DNA of 64,000 bases from NCBI GenBank assembly GCA_009783565.1, contig WRDF01000003.1:62001-126000 (forward strand). Reading direction: 5' to 3'. Origin of the DNA: Rikenellaceae bacterium. Lineage in GTDB: Bacteria; Bacteroidota; Bacteroidia; Bacteroidales; Rikenellaceae. The position numbers and the translations under genes are program-made. A model generated the notes under the pieces. That model ran no database searches. It was not told where the DNA came from and worked only from the letters and a program-made list of their open reading frames with translations. Shown here one piece after another: positions 23,189 through 32,864 of this stretch. How positions within the stretch are numbered: the stretch's first letter is position 1; every line of letters starts with the position of its first letter.

Positions 23189-25386
23189 TTGTTCACTCTG
23201 TGCGCACGCTGTACTCCTTTGATTTTCAGGATATTATACACCACCGCATCTACAATGCGCGTATTAGTAACCTCGATATTTATCGTGCCCGATAATTCGC
23301 CGCGCCCACCCGGCGCGATGCTCATCGAGCGGATATTGACGCTCATCTGTTGCGCAATGACTTCCGTCACCTTGTTGATGATGCCCGCGATATTGTCGGT
23401 CACGATGCGGATTGTGGCCTGAAATGCACCCTCACGCACCGCTCCTTCCCGCCAGCGCGCCGCCTGCACGCGGTAGGGATACTGCTCCCGCAGACGCGCG
23501 GCGTTCGGGCAATTACAGCGGTGAATTGTGATGCCCGAATTGACCGTCACAAAACCGAACACCTCGTCGCCACGTATCGGATTACAGCATTTTGCAAGTT
23601 TATATTCGAGATCGCGAATAGAATCGTCGATAACGAGACTGTCATTCTCACGCGCTTGACAGGCAGACGCGCCGCCGACAGCAGAACGCGGCCGCGCACC
23701 ACCGACGGGCGCGATCTCCTCGCCGTCGAGATGCCTGTTGAGCAACTCTTTCAGCGACGCGACGTCGATCTGCTCGGCAGCCACGCGGCTGTACAGTTCG
23801 AGCGGTTTTTTTATCTTAAAATAACGGCACAACAACGTAACTGCCGCCTCCGACGTGATGGGCAGCTTCCAGTTGCGCAGTCGTCGCTCTAATTCTTCGC
23901 GCCCTATGCCGGCCTGCTTGGCTTGTTCGTCGCGCAGGAAAACACGGATGCGGTTGCGTGCCTTGCTGGTTTTCACCACTTTAAGCCAGTCGGGCTTGGG
24001 CTTCTGCAACTTCGAGGTATGAATCTCCACGATGTCACCGTTGCGCAGAACATCGCGAATCGACGCATTGCGCTGATTGATGCGGCCGCCCGTGCACGTG
24101 CAGCCCAGATCGCTGTGGATTTCGAAGGCAAAGTCGAGCAGCGTCGAACCTTCGCGCAGTTTTTTGAGGTCGCCCGTGGGCGTAAAAACGAATATTTCGT
24201 CGATAACCGCCGCTTCCGCCGAGCCGCCGATATGTGCGCTACCGTCGGCCGCATCCTCCTGATGCTCCATAATCTCGCGCAGTTTCACGAGCCATTGCTC
24301 CGCACCCATTCCACCCTGGTGAACACCCTTGTAACGCCAGTGGGCAGCGATCCCGCGCTCCGCAACAGCGTCCATGCGCTCGCTGCGAATCTGAATTTCG
24401 ATCCATTTTCCGTCTTTCGTAACGACCGTCGTATGCAGCGATTCATAGCCGTTAGATTTCGGTATCGAAATCCAGTCACGCAGGCGGTCGGGGTTCGGCG
24501 TATAGAAATCGGTGACAATAGAGTATACGTTCCAGCACGCCGTTTTTTCGCTCTCACGCGGCACATCAACGACGATCCGCAGCGCGAAAATGTCGTAAAT
24601 CTCCTCGAACGGCAGTCCCGTGCGTCGCATTTTGCTCCAAATCGAGTAGACGGACTTCGTGCGGCTCTTGATATGATACTTCATTCCGGCCTCGTTCAGT
24701 CGCTCTTCAATGGGGCGCAGCAGGCGCACGATGAACTCTTCGCGTTCGGCCGCCGTCTCCTCCAACTTGCGGCTGATCTCCTGATAATCATGTTCTTCGA
24801 GCCAGCGCAGCGACAGGTCTTCGAGTTCGCTTTTTATCGAATAAAGCCCGAGTTTGTGCGCTATCTGGGCATAAAGATTGAGGCTTTCGAGGCTTTTTTG
24901 CGACCGTTTTTTGGGCGGAAACATCGCCAGTGAGCGCATCACTTCGAGCCTGTCGGCGAGCTTTATCAGAATAACACGCGGGTCGGTCGAGTATGACACT
25001 ATGAGGTCGCGAAAATTGTCGGTCTGCCCCTTGCTCACCTTCACGCGCACGTCGGCGATATTGCATAACGCTTTGAGTATCAGCGTGCATTCCGGCCCGA
25101 AACGTTCGCCTACTTCCTCTGCCGTCATCATTCCGTGCTGCACTACGTCGTGCATCAACGCCGAGATAGTCGAATTGCGCCCCAGCCCGATTTCGGAAAT
25201 AACGATAGACGCCACGCCTATCGAGTGTCCGACAAGCGGACTACCGTCATAACGCATCAGGCCTTTCAACTTTTCTTCGGCGATGCCGAGCGCCTCATCG
25301 ATCATCGCCACGCTTTCCTCGTGAAAATATTCCTCCACAAGTTCACGGAACGGTCGATCTTTATGTATGGTTTTTTCTGTGTGCAC
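23185..25386 (-). CDS. rel: RelA/SpoT family (p)ppGpp synthetase, hydrolase site probably inactive
   Basis: 733 residues in the long Rel layout: pseudo-HD domain (about 25-180), synthetase (about 240-350, SVYSIWSKMRR, EIYDIFALRIVVD and IPKSNGYESLHTTV), TGS (about 400-460, IFVFTPTGDLKKLREGSTLLDFAF), a Cys/His zinc-finger stretch (KCCNPIRGDEVFGFVTVNSG with CNCPNA) and a C-terminal ACT domain. In the HD domain the metal ligands H54, H79-D80 and D144 remain, but the usual HDVVEDT reads HDVVQHG, replacing the catalytic Glu-Asp. It should make the stringent alarmone but may not degrade it. First gene of an operon with mqnB, mqnD and bioF. Confidence 0.93.
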   Translation of the reverse strand: MHTEKTIHKDRPFRELVEEYFHEESVAMIDEALGIAEEKLKGLMRYDGSPLVGHSIGVASIVISEIGLGRNSTISALMHDVVQHGMMTAEEVGERFGPECTLILKALCNIADVRVKVSKGQTDNFRDLIVSYSTDPRVILIKLADRLEVMRSLAMFPPKKRSQKSLESLNLYAQIAHKLGLYSIKSELEDLSLRWLEEHDYQEISRKLEETAAEREEFIVRLLRPIEERLNEAGMKYHIKSRTKSVYSIWSKMRRTGLPFEEIYDIFALRIVVDVPRESEKTACWNVYSIVTDFYTPNPDRLRDWISIPKSNGYESLHTTVVTKDGKWIEIQIRSERMDAVAERGIAAHWRYKGVHQGGMGAEQWLVKLREIMEHQEDAADGSAHIGGSAEAAVIDEIFVFTPTGDLKKLREGSTLLDFAFEIHSDLGCTCTGGRINQRNASIRDVLRNGDIVEIHTSKLQKPKPDWLKVVKTSKARNRIRVFLRDEQAKQAGIGREELERRLRNWKLPITSEAAVTLLCRYFKIKKPLELYSRVAAEQIDVASLKELLNRHLDGEEIAPVGGARPRSAVGGASACQARENDSLVIDDSIRDLEYKLAKCCNPIRGDEVFGFVTVNSGITIHRCNCPNAARLREQYPYRVQAARWREGAVREGAFQATIRIVTDNIAGIINKVTEVIAQQMSVNIRSMSIAPGGRGELSGTINIEVTNTRIVDAVVYNILKIKGVQRAHRVNN

Positions 25387-25415
25387 GGTTTTACATATTT
25401 CACTTTATCACAAAA

Positions 25416-25439
25416 AGCCGCCCGAAGACACGGACGGCT
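25416..25439 (-). terminator. Rho-independent terminator of sod
   Basis: Hairpin AGCCG/CGGCT extended by CC/GG around a bulged A, followed on the minus strand by TTTTTG. It lies 25 bases after the sod stop and separates it from rel. Confidence 0.75.
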
Positions 25440-25464
25440 CTCTCGTTATGCACGCTCGTCCCCT

Positions 25465-26058
25465 CTAAACCACCTCCGCAAACCGCTTCGCAACTATCTG
25501 CCAATCAATGATTTCCCACATTGCCGTAAGATAATCGGCGCGGCGATTGCGGTAGTCGATATAGTAGGCATGTTCCCAGACGTCGAGCGTGAAAAGCGGC
25601 GTTTTGCCGGTATCGGTAAGCGGCGTCGCGGCGTTCGGCGTGGCAACCACTTCGAGTTTACCGCTTTTGTCCGCAACGAGCCACACCCATCCCGAACCGA
25701 ATTGTCCCACTCCGGCCTTCGACATCGCTTCTTTCATCGCATCGAACGACCCGAAATCGCGGTCGATCGCAGCGGCAAGCGCGTCCTCCGGTCTACTGCC
25801 TTTTTCGGGTGCGAACGCCAGAAAATAAAACGTGTGATTCCACACCTGTGCGGCGTTGTTGAAGATCGCACCCGGCTCGGCCGCACGCACGATCTGTTCG
25901 AGCGTCATATCGGCATAGCGCGTACCCGGTATAAGCTCATTCAGCTTATCGACATACGCTTTGTGGTGTTTACCGTAATGATATTCAAGGGTTTCACGGC
26001 TAAGGTGCGGTTGCAGCGCATCGAGCGCGTATGGCAATTTAGGCAATTCGTGTGTCAT
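25465..26058 (-). CDS. sodB: Superoxide dismutase, Fe/Mn family
   Basis: Removes superoxide in the cytoplasm. 197 residues, standard for the family. Metal ligands are the His of HYGKHHKAY, the His of QVWNHTFYF, and Asp and His of LDVWEHAYYIDY. A Gln in the GQFGSGWVWLV region (GVGQFGSG) gives no decisive metal choice; Bacteroidetes enzymes are often iron-based or metal-flexible. Single-gene unit with its own terminator just downstream. Together with rubrerythrin and flavodiiron protein it forms the visible oxygen defence in this window. Confidence 0.95.
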   Translation of the reverse strand: MTHELPKLPYALDALQPHLSRETLEYHYGKHHKAYVDKLNELIPGTRYADMTLEQIVRAAEPGAIFNNAAQVWNHTFYFLAFAPEKGSRPEDALAAAIDRDFGSFDAMKEAMSKAGVGQFGSGWVWLVADKSGKLEVVATPNAATPLTDTGKTPLFTLDVWEHAYYIDYRNRRADYLTAMWEIIDWQIVAKRFAEVV

Positions 26059-26113
26059 AGTTATTCAGTTTTTAGTTTACGAAAATTCATGCAAATCGCA
26101 TACCATTGTATCT

Positions 26114-26271
26114 CGTCATTGCGAGCCTGAAAAGGCGAAGCAATCCAGTCTTTGCATTATTTTGGATTACCTCCTCGTCTATTTCCGCCCCGCGCCTGTG
26201 GCGCGACGGCGGGACTTCGTCGCCTCACGGCGACTTCAGTTGCTTCGGGCTATACAGCCCTCGCAATGACG
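26114..26271. repeat. Class A palindrome, copy A5 (inverted), with an enlarged loop
   Basis: Outer stem intact, in the opposite orientation to A2; arm GGGCT-ATAC-AGCCC. The apical loop is replaced by about 80 bases that include GCGCCTGTGGCGC and CGTCGCC-TCAC-GGCGAC hairpins, so the element has taken up extra palindromic DNA. Confidence 0.8.
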
Positions 26272-26292
26272 CACGTGCGCATGGCTTCCAAG

Positions 26293-27048
26293 TCAAAAAC
26301 TCTTGGCCACGGCAATAAAATCATCGGCCTTCAACGACGCGCCGCCGACCAGACCGCCGTCCACATCGGGTTGCGAGAAAAGTTCGCGCGCGTTGCCCGG
26401 ATTGGCGCTGCCGCCGTAGAGGATCGTACACTCGTCAGCCGCCTCATGACCGAAACGCGCGGCCAACACACTGCGGATAAATGCGTGCATTTCCTGCGCC
26501 TGCGCCGCCGTGGCCGTTCGGCCCGTGCCGATCGCCCAGACAGGTTCATATGCGATGACCGTTTGCCCGAACCGCTCGGCGCTCAGGCTGAACAAAACTT
26601 CTTCGACCTGTGCGCGCACCACTTCGAAATGTGTCTCCGCCTCGCGCTCGGCAAGGCTTTCGCCGACGCAATATATCGGCACGAGGCGAGCCTCGAAGGC
26701 CCGCTCCATCTTGCGGTTCAGCACATCGGCCGTCTCGCCGAAATATTGCCTGCGCTCCGAATGGCCCAGAATCACATATTCGACGCCCAGCGTGGCGATC
26801 ATTTGTGCCGATACCTCGCCCGTGTATGCTCCGGCAGCCTCTGCGGCACAGTTCTGCGCTGCTACGCTTACGCCCGCACCCCGTGTCGCGCGCACCACCT
26901 CCGAGAGATGCGTGAACGGCGGCGCTACGATGACCGCGACCTGCGGCGCAACTTCCCCGCGCCGCGCCGCAACCGCCCGCGCGAGTTCTACACCCTCCTG
27001 CGGCGTGGTGTTCATCTTCCAGTTCCCCGCAACTATGTTTTTTCTCAT
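26293..27048 (-). CDS. tpiA: Triose-phosphate isomerase
   Basis: Interconverts dihydroxyacetone phosphate and glyceraldehyde 3-phosphate. 251 residues. Catalytic residues are visible: Asn and Lys in VAGNWKMN, His in VILGHSERRQYFGE and Glu in IAYEPVWAIGTG; the phosphate loop LYGGSANPGN and VDGGLVGGASL complete the barrel. It lies 25 bases after lysS on the same strand and is probably co-transcribed. The TGA is followed within 14 bases by GCGCACGTGCG and the large A5 repeat. Confidence 0.97.
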   Translation of the reverse strand: MRKNIVAGNWKMNTTPQEGVELARAVAARRGEVAPQVAVIVAPPFTHLSEVVRATRGAGVSVAAQNCAAEAAGAYTGEVSAQMIATLGVEYVILGHSERRQYFGETADVLNRKMERAFEARLVPIYCVGESLAEREAETHFEVVRAQVEEVLFSLSAERFGQTVIAYEPVWAIGTGRTATAAQAQEMHAFIRSVLAARFGHEAADECTILYGGSANPGNARELFSQPDVDGGLVGGASLKADDFIAVAKSF

Positions 27049-27073
27049 GGTTCTTACTAATTTTTATTGAAAA

Positions 27074-28762
27074 TCACAAGTCCCCCACCCAAACCCTCAC
27101 CTCGTCGAGCGTCGGGTTTTTCAGTCCCAGTTTGTTCTTTTTGTTGAACCCGCAAAGGTCGTTGAAAAGCTTTCCGGCGGCGATATTGCGCATCGCATCC
27201 AGCGTGTTCAGGCTCATGCGCCGCAGCACGGGTATCCACTCCGCCGGAACTCCCGCCTCAGTGAATCGCTCGTCCGCATCGACAACGGCGTTCTTTTCGG
27301 GCCTCATTTGCGGGAAAAACAGCACGTCCTGAATCGAATGGCTATCGGTCATGAACATCGTCAAGCGGTCTATGCCTATCCCCAGCCCCGAGCATGTAGG
27401 CATACCGTATTCAAGGGCACGCACGAAATCCATGTCGATGAACATCGCCTCGTCGTCGCCTTTTTCGGCCAGACGCATCTGCTCCTGAAAGCGCGCCAAC
27501 TGGTCGATAGGGTCGTTCAGCTCCGAGTAGGCGTTGCACAATTCTTTGCCATTCACGAACAGTTCGAACCGCTCGGTGAGGTCGGGGTCGGTGCGATGAC
27601 GCTTGCACAGCGGCGACATCTCGATGGGATAATCCATGATGAACGTCGGCTGCACGAGGTCGTCCTCGCAATATTGCCCGAAGATCGCGTCAATGAGCTT
27701 GCCCTTACCCATCGTTTCATCCACCTCCACGTTCAGGTCGGCACATGCGCGGCGCAGCTCGTCCTCTGTGCGGCCCGTTATGTCGAAGCCCGTTTTCTCG
27801 CGTATCGCGTCGGTCATCGTGAGGCGGCGGAACGGACGCTTGAAACTTATCGTGCGCCCGTCGAGCGTCACGTCCGCAGTCCCGTGTAATGCTACCGCGA
27901 CGCGCTCCAACAGTTCTTCGACAAACTCCATCATCCAGAAATAGTCCTTGTAAGCGACGTAAATCTCCATCACCGTGAACTCAGGATTGTGCGTGCGGTC
28001 CATCCCCTCGTTGCGGAAATCCTTGCCAAATTCGTACACGCCGTCGAACCCGCCGACAATGAGTTTTTTCAGATAAAGCTCGTTCGCAACCCTCAGATAC
28101 AGAGGCATATCCAGCGTGTTGTGATGCGTGATAAAAGGCCTTGCAGCCGCACCGCCCGGTATGGGTTGCAATATCGGCGTCTCCACTTCGAGATAGCCGT
28201 GCGCATCGAAAAACGCGCGCATGGTCGAGATGATCTTCGCCCGTTTCACGAACACCTCGCGCACCTGCGGATTCACCACCAGATCGACATACCGCTGCCT
28301 GTAACGCTGTTCCGGATCGGTGAATGCGTCGTATACCTGCCCGTCCTTTTCTTTCACGATGGGCAGCGGGCGCACCGACTTGCTCAGCAGCGTCAGTTCG
28401 CGGCAATGCACCGACAGCTCGCCCGTGTTGGTCACGAACACCTCGCCGCGCACGCCCACAAAATCACCGATGTCGAGCAGTTTTTTGAACACCGTGTTAT
28501 AGAACTCCTCCGGCAGGTCGTCGCGCTTCACGTACACCTGTATGCGCCCCGTGTGGTCTTGCAGTTCAAAGAACGACGCGCTGCCCATTATGCGGCGGCT
28601 CATCATTCGTCCGGCTATGCCGACCGTGCCGAGATTTTCTCTTTTTTCGGCGATCTCGGCCGCCGTTGCAGTCACGGGAAACGCCGCCGCGGGATAGGGA
28701 TCAATCCCCAACCCGCGCAACTTCTCTAACGCCTCACGTCTTATTATTTCCTGTTCAGTCAT
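27074..28762 (-). CDS. lysS: Lysyl-tRNA synthetase, class II
   Basis: 562 residues. An N-terminal OB-fold anticodon-binding domain ([23 protein letters not shown]) leads to a class II catalytic core with motif 2 [15 protein letters not shown] and motif 3 GLGIGIDRL. It is about 60 residues longer than the E. coli enzyme because of a C-terminal helical tail ([20 protein letters not shown]... to VWVGDL), a feature I remember for Bacteroidetes LysS. It charges tRNA-Lys. The region upstream is filled with repeats and no promoter motif could be picked out. Confidence 0.97.
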   Translation of the reverse strand: MTEQEIIRREALEKLRGLGIDPYPAAAFPVTATAAEIAEKRENLGTVGIAGRMMSRRIMGSASFFELQDHTGRIQVYVKRDDLPEEFYNTVFKKLLDIGDFVGVRGEVFVTNTGELSVHCRELTLLSKSVRPLPIVKEKDGQVYDAFTDPEQRYRQRYVDLVVNPQVREVFVKRAKIISTMRAFFDAHGYLEVETPILQPIPGGAAARPFITHHNTLDMPLYLRVANELYLKKLIVGGFDGVYEFGKDFRNEGMDRTHNPEFTVMEIYVAYKDYFWMMEFVEELLERVAVALHGTADVTLDGRTISFKRPFRRLTMTDAIREKTGFDITGRTEDELRRACADLNVEVDETMGKGKLIDAIFGQYCEDDLVQPTFIMDYPIEMSPLCKRHRTDPDLTERFELFVNGKELCNAYSELNDPIDQLARFQEQMRLAEKGDDEAMFIDMDFVRALEYGMPTCSGLGIGIDRLTMFMTDSHSIQDVLFFPQMRPEKNAVVDADERFTEAGVPAEWIPVLRRMSLNTLDAMRNIAAGKLFNDLCGFNKKNKLGLKNPTLDEVRVWVGDL

Positions 28763-28810
28763 TTCGATTACTAATTCATGTTATTAATTTGCCACAAGTG
28801 CGCATTCGAC

Positions 28811-28903
28811 ACGCCGTCGGCGGCGAAGGACGCGGGATGAAATGTAGCGTCCCGCCGCGTGGGGCGGCGGCGTGACGCGCGGCTTTCGCTGAAAGCGAAA
28901 GCC
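28811..28903. repeat. Class D repeat, full copy (minus orientation)
   Basis: On the minus strand: hairpin GGCTTTCGCT-TTC-AGCGAAAGCC (28881-28903), then a GC block CACGCCGCCGCCCCACG running into CGGCGGGACGCT (28846-28874), then a CGCCGCCGACGGCG-type palindrome. The GC block differs at one base from the copy at 36283, while the hairpin differs by paired changes. Confidence 0.8.
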
Positions 28904-28938
28904 CGCACATCTTTTTGTCATTGCGGGCCTGCACCCTA

Positions 28939-29018
28939 CGTCATTGCGAGCCTGAAAGGCGAAGCAATCCATTCGACTTTTCTGGATTGCTTCGGGCTTG
29001 ACAGCCCTCGCAATGACG
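28939..29018. repeat. Class A palindrome, copy A6 (inverted)
   Basis: Opposite orientation to A2, with arm GGGCT-TGAC-AGCCC and the small arm CCTGAAAGG. It is followed by GATTGCGGGTTCG and GTTCGGAATGAC, fragments of A' and class B. Confidence 0.88.
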
Positions 29019-29050
29019 ATTGCGGGTTCGTTCGGAATGACATTTTAATA

Positions 29051-29866
29051 TCAATATGACTCACTTTCATTGGGAAAGCTCCCACTCTTGACATCGGCCG
29101 AATAACGCTCGAAAGCGTCGGTCATCACGCCGTGCAGGTCGGCATAACGCCTCAGGAATCGCGGCGAAAATTCGTTCGTTATCCCCAGCATATCGTGTAC
29201 TACCAACACTTGTCCGTCCACACCGCCGCCCGCACCGATGCCTATAACAGGAATGCTCACCTGCTGCGCCACCCGCCGCGCCAGCACAGCAGGAATTTTT
29301 TCCAATACTACGGCGAAACAACCCGCCTGCTCCAACAGCCGCGCATCGCCGAGTAACTTCTCCGCCTCCGCCTCCTCTTTCGCCCTCACCGCATAAGTAC
29401 CGAATTTATGTATCGACTGCGGCGTGAGCCCCAGATGCCCCATGACGGGGATTCCGGCGCACAGGATGCGTTCCACCGATTCGATGATCTCTTTGCCGCC
29501 TTCAATTTTCACCGCGTCGGCTTCGGTCTCTTTCATTATACGCACGGCCGAAGCCAGTGCATGTTTCGAGTTGCCCTGATACGTCCCGAACGGCAGATCG
29601 ACCACCACCAACGCGCGCCGCACGGCCCGCCGCACGCTGCGCGCATGGTATATCATCTCGTCGAGCGTGATGGGCAGCGTTGTCTCGTACCCGGCCATGA
29701 CGTTGGCCGCCGAGTCGCCCACGAGTATCACGTCCACGCCCGCCGCATCGACGATCCGCGCCGTCGAATAATCGTAGGCCGTGAGCATCGAGATACGCTC
29801 GCCGCTCTGTTTCATTTCGATGAGGCGATAGGTCGTCACCGCCCTTAACTTGGATTCTACCGACAT
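29051..29866 (-). CDS. panB: 3-methyl-2-oxobutanoate hydroxymethyltransferase (PanB)
   Basis: First committed step of pantothenate synthesis: adds a hydroxymethyl group from methylene-THF to 2-oxoisovalerate. 271 residues, TIM-barrel. Signatures are [30 protein letters not shown] (Mg-binding Asp), [32 protein letters not shown] and [20 protein letters not shown]. It overlaps the end of the upstream SpoU-family gene by 10 bases and is therefore co-translated with it. panC and panD are not nearby. Confidence 0.97.
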   Translation of the reverse strand: MSVESKLRAVTTYRLIEMKQSGERISMLTAYDYSTARIVDAAGVDVILVGDSAANVMAGYETTLPITLDEMIYHARSVRRAVRRALVVVDLPFGTYQGNSKHALASAVRIMKETEADAVKIEGGKEIIESVERILCAGIPVMGHLGLTPQSIHKFGTYAVRAKEEAEAEKLLGDARLLEQAGCFAVVLEKIPAVLARRVAQQVSIPVIGIGAGGGVDGQVLVVHDMLGITNEFSPRFLRRYADLHGVMTDAFERYSADVKSGSFPNESESY

Positions 29867-30393
29867 AGAGTTTGTTTAAAAAAGCTCCATAAAACTATTC
29901 CGCCGGCAACCGCTACGTTCAGCGAATGCTTCGTCCCCACTTGCGGGATTTCAAGCGCGCCGGCGCATGCGTCCACTACCTCCTGCCCTACCCCGTTCAC
30001 TTCGTTGCCGAACACCAGTGCATAGCCCTGCATCGACGAGTCGGGCGCAAAATCGTTCAACATTACCGCCCCTTCCGCCTGTTCGACGGCGAGCGTAACG
30101 AATCCTTGTGCGGCAAGTTCTTCGACCGCCTCGCGCGCCGCCGCCGCATATCGCCATGCGACGGTCGACTCCGCGCCCAATGCCGTCTTGTGTATCTCGG
30201 CCGCAGGCGGCGTTCCGGTTATGCCGCATAACACCAACTCCTCGACCGCAAAGGCGTCGCATGTGCGGAAAAACGACCCCACGTTGTTCATGCTGCGCAC
30301 GTTGTCCAAGACCACAACGACAGGCATTTTACGCGCTGCGGCAAATTCTTCACCCGTCGCACGCCCGAGTTCGTCCATGAGTTTCTTCTTCAC
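29857..30393 (-). CDS. SpoU/TrmH family RNA 2'-O-methyltransferase
   Basis: 178 residues of the SPOUT knot superfamily. Motif 1 reads [20 protein letters not shown] (Asn/Arg catalytic region), motif 2 [12 protein letters not shown] and motif 3 [21 protein letters not shown]. Only the catalytic domain is present, as in TrmL-like enzymes, so tRNA is a likely target but not proven. The frame is open to a TTG at 30420, but the promoter lies at 30428-30435, so GTG 30393 ([16 protein letters not shown], the conserved start) is preferred; ATG 30378 is an alternative. It overlaps panB by 10 bases. Confidence 0.88.
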   Translation of the reverse strand: MKKKLMDELGRATGEEFAAARKMPVVVVLDNVRSMNNVGSFFRTCDAFAVEELVLCGITGTPPAAEIHKTALGAESTVAWRYAAAAREAVEELAAQGFVTLAVEQAEGAVMLNDFAPDSSMQGYALVFGNEVNGVGQEVVDACAGALEIPQVGTKHSLNVAVAGGIVLWSFFKQTLCR

Positions 30394-30427
30394 ACACCTT
30401 ACGTTTTTCCGCAGACACAAATCATTG

Positions 30428-30435
30428 CAAAGTTA
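30428..30435 (-). promoter_or_regulatory. -7 element (TAACTTTG) of the SpoU gene-panB operon
   Basis: Exact TAnnTTTG on the minus strand. It faces away from the hppA promoter 68 bases to the right, making a divergent promoter region. Confidence 0.65.
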
Positions 30436-30502
30436 CACTAATAATTCTGATTTTCCCGCATGATTTTTGTGTTTTCCGGCGGAGTTTTCGTCTGAAAATA
30501 TT

Positions 30503-30510
30503 TAGCTTTG
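30503..30510 (+). promoter_or_regulatory. -7 element (TAGCTTTG) of hppA
   Basis: Exact TAnnTTTG match 51 bases before the hppA ATG. No clear -33 TTTG at normal spacing. Confidence 0.65.
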
Positions 30511-30561
30511 CGATAACGATTGCGTGTGATTTTTAACAAACGACACCCTAAAACAAAAATT

Positions 30562-32781
30562 ATGGAAAACACCCCGACTATTTTTTGGCTGATTCCTGCG
30601 GCATCGCTCGTGGCGCTCGGTTTTGCCTACTATTTTTTCCGCGACATGCGACGCCAGAGCGAGGGTACGGAGCGCATGAAAGAAATCGCGCAGCACGTGC
30701 GCGTGGGCGCTATGGCCTATCTGCGCCAACAGTACAAGGTCGTGACAATCGTTTTCGTGATCCTTGCGCTCATCTTTTCGTTCCTTGCCTACGGGTTGGG
30801 GCTGCTGAATCCCTGGGTGCCGTTCGCATTTCTCAGCGGCGGACTTTTCTCAGGTCTGGCGGGCTTTCTGGGGATGAAGACGGCGACATACGCTTCGGCA
30901 CGCACGGCAAATGCCGCACACTCGTCGCTCGGGGCGGCTCTTAGGGTATCGTTCCGCAGCGGTGCGGTGATGGGACTGGTGGTCGTCGGGCTGGGACTGT
31001 TGGACATCTCGCTTTGGTATATCGTGCTCGACTATTTTATCGATGCTGCGGGGGCGGAGAAACTGATAATCATAACCACCACAATGCTCACGTTCGGCAT
31101 GGGCGCGTCGGTTCAGGCGCTTTTCGCGCGCGTGGGCGGCGGTATTTACACCAAAGCGGCCGACGTTGGAGCGGACTTGGTAGGCAAGGTGGAGTCCGAT
31201 ATTCCGGAGGACGATCCGCGCAACCCTGCGACCATAGCCGACAATGTGGGTGATAACGTGGGTGACGTTGCGGGTATGGGCGCAGACCTCTACGAGAGCT
31301 ATTGCGTGTCGATCCTGGCTACGGCGGCGATAGGAACTGCGGCTTTTGCGGCATGGGGCGGCATCGACATGCAGGTGAAGGCCGTCCTTGCGCCGATGCT
31401 TATTGCGGCCGTAGGGATTCTGCTGTCGATCTTCGGTATTTTTCTCGTGCGTACCAGAGAGGGAGCGACGATGAAGCAGCTGCTGGGTTCGCTCGGACTC
31501 GGGGTGAATGTCAGTTCGGTGATGATGGCCGCCTCGACATTCCTTATATTATATCTGCTCGGGCTGAGTAATTGGCTGGGCATCTCGTTCGCGGTGATCA
31601 TAGGCCTCGCGGCAGGGATCGTTATAGGGCAAAGTACGGAGTATTTCACATCGCACACCTACAAACCCACGCGCAAGATTGCCAAAAGCGCCGAGACGGG
31701 ACCTGCGACAGTGATCATCTCCGGCATAGGCACAGGGATGATCTCGACGGCAATTCCGGTGCTCACGGTTTCGAGTGCGACAATTTTAGCCTATCTTTGT
31801 GCGATTAACTTCGATGTTGCGAACATGCTCTCGGCGGCCAACCTGCCGCTGGGGCTTTACGGCATCAGTATTGCGGCCGTCGGGATGCTTTCGACGCTCG
31901 GCATAACGCTCGCTACGGATGCCTACGGGCCTATCGCCGATAACGCGGGCGGGAACGCTCAGATGGCCGACCTGCCACCGGAGGTTCGCCAGCGCACCGA
32001 TGCACTCGACGCGTTGGGCAACACTACGGCGGCAACGGGCAAGGGATTTGCCATCGGCTCGGCGGCGCTTACCGCGCTCGCATTGTTGGTATCGTATATC
32101 GAAGAAATAAAGATCGGGTTGCAGCATATCGGAAAAAACGTGCTGACTATGCCCGATGGGGTGCAGCTGGCGGTTGCCGATATGAACATCGCCGATTTTA
32201 TGGTATATTATGAAGTGAGCCTGATCAATCCAAAAGTGTTGGTCGGGGTCTTCATAGGCTCGATGATGGTGTTCCTGTTCTGTGGTCTAACAATAAACGC
32301 CGTGGGGCGTGCGGCGCAGAAAATGGTGGAAGAAGTACGCCGCCAGTTTCGCGAAATAAAGGGCATACTGACGGGTAAGGCACAGCCCGATTATGCGCGT
32401 TGTGTCGAGATCTCGACCAAAGGTGCGCAGCGCGAGATGATCCTGCCGTCGGCAATGGCAATCCTGGCGCCGGTCATTACGGGGATTTTCTTTGGTGTCG
32501 CGGGGGTGATCGGGCTGATGGTCGGCTCTCTGGGCGCAGGATTCGTACTGGCGATCTTCATGGCTAACGCTGGCGGAGCATGGGACAACGCTAAAAAATA
32601 TATCGAGGAAGGCAACCACGGCGGCAAAGGGTGCGCGAGCCACAAGGCAGCCGTTGTAGGCGATACGGTGGGCGACCCGTTCAAGGACACTTCCGGACCG
32701 TCTCTGAACACCCTGATCAAGCTGATGAGCATGATCGCGATCGTTATGGCGGGAGTCACGGTAGCTTTCAGCGTGTTCTAA
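30562..32781 (+). CDS. hppA: Membrane-bound ion-pumping pyrophosphatase, K+-dependent subfamily
   Basis: Couples pyrophosphate hydrolysis to H+ and/or Na+ export across the inner membrane. 739 residues and about 16 membrane helices. Pyrophosphate/Mg sites are [20 protein letters not shown] with [20 protein letters not shown], plus the late [19 protein letters not shown]. The sequence [10 protein letters not shown] has Ala where K+-independent enzymes carry Lys, which by known family rules means K+-dependent; Na+ versus H+ transport cannot be decided here. ATG 30562 begins a normal first helix. The TAA is followed directly by CCACGCGCGC. Confidence 0.96.
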   Translation: MENTPTIFWLIPAASLVALGFAYYFFRDMRRQSEGTERMKEIAQHVRVGAMAYLRQQYKVVTIVFVILALIFSFLAYGLGLLNPWVPFAFLSGGLFSGLAGFLGMKTATYASARTANAAHSSLGAALRVSFRSGAVMGLVVVGLGLLDISLWYIVLDYFIDAAGAEKLIIITTTMLTFGMGASVQALFARVGGGIYTKAADVGADLVGKVESDIPEDDPRNPATIADNVGDNVGDVAGMGADLYESYCVSILATAAIGTAAFAAWGGIDMQVKAVLAPMLIAAVGILLSIFGIFLVRTREGATMKQLLGSLGLGVNVSSVMMAASTFLILYLLGLSNWLGISFAVIIGLAAGIVIGQSTEYFTSHTYKPTRKIAKSAETGPATVIISGIGTGMISTAIPVLTVSSATILAYLCAINFDVANMLSAANLPLGLYGISIAAVGMLSTLGITLATDAYGPIADNAGGNAQMADLPPEVRQRTDALDALGNTTAATGKGFAIGSAALTALALLVSYIEEIKIGLQHIGKNVLTMPDGVQLAVADMNIADFMVYYEVSLINPKVLVGVFIGSMMVFLFCGLTINAVGRAAQKMVEEVRRQFREIKGILTGKAQPDYARCVEISTKGAQREMILPSAMAILAPVITGIFFGVAGVIGLMVGSLGAGFVLAIFMANAGGAWDNAKKYIEEGNHGGKGCASHKAAVVGDTVGDPFKDTSGPSLNTLIKLMSMIAIVMAGVTVAFSVF

Positions 32782-32806
32782 CCACGCGCGCATTTTCTGA
32801 ACTTTG

Positions 32807-32845
32807 TCATTCCTCCGCGTGCTTTGCACGCGGAGGAATGACAAT
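32807..32845. repeat. Class B-derived perfect hairpin after hppA
   Basis: GTCATTCCTCCGCGTGC and its exact reverse complement (17-bp stem) enclose a 3-base TTT loop (32808-32844). The arms begin like class B (GTCATTCC). A short AATTTT follows, so it may also work as an imperfect terminator for hppA. Confidence 0.85.
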
Positions 32846-32864
32846 TTTACCGAGTAACCGAAAA

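Noticed and set aside
32807-32845. Ordinary terminator after hppA
   Set aside because: The 17-bp hairpin is strong, but the T-run is short and the arms match class B repeat ends, so it is listed as a repeat with possible terminator activity.
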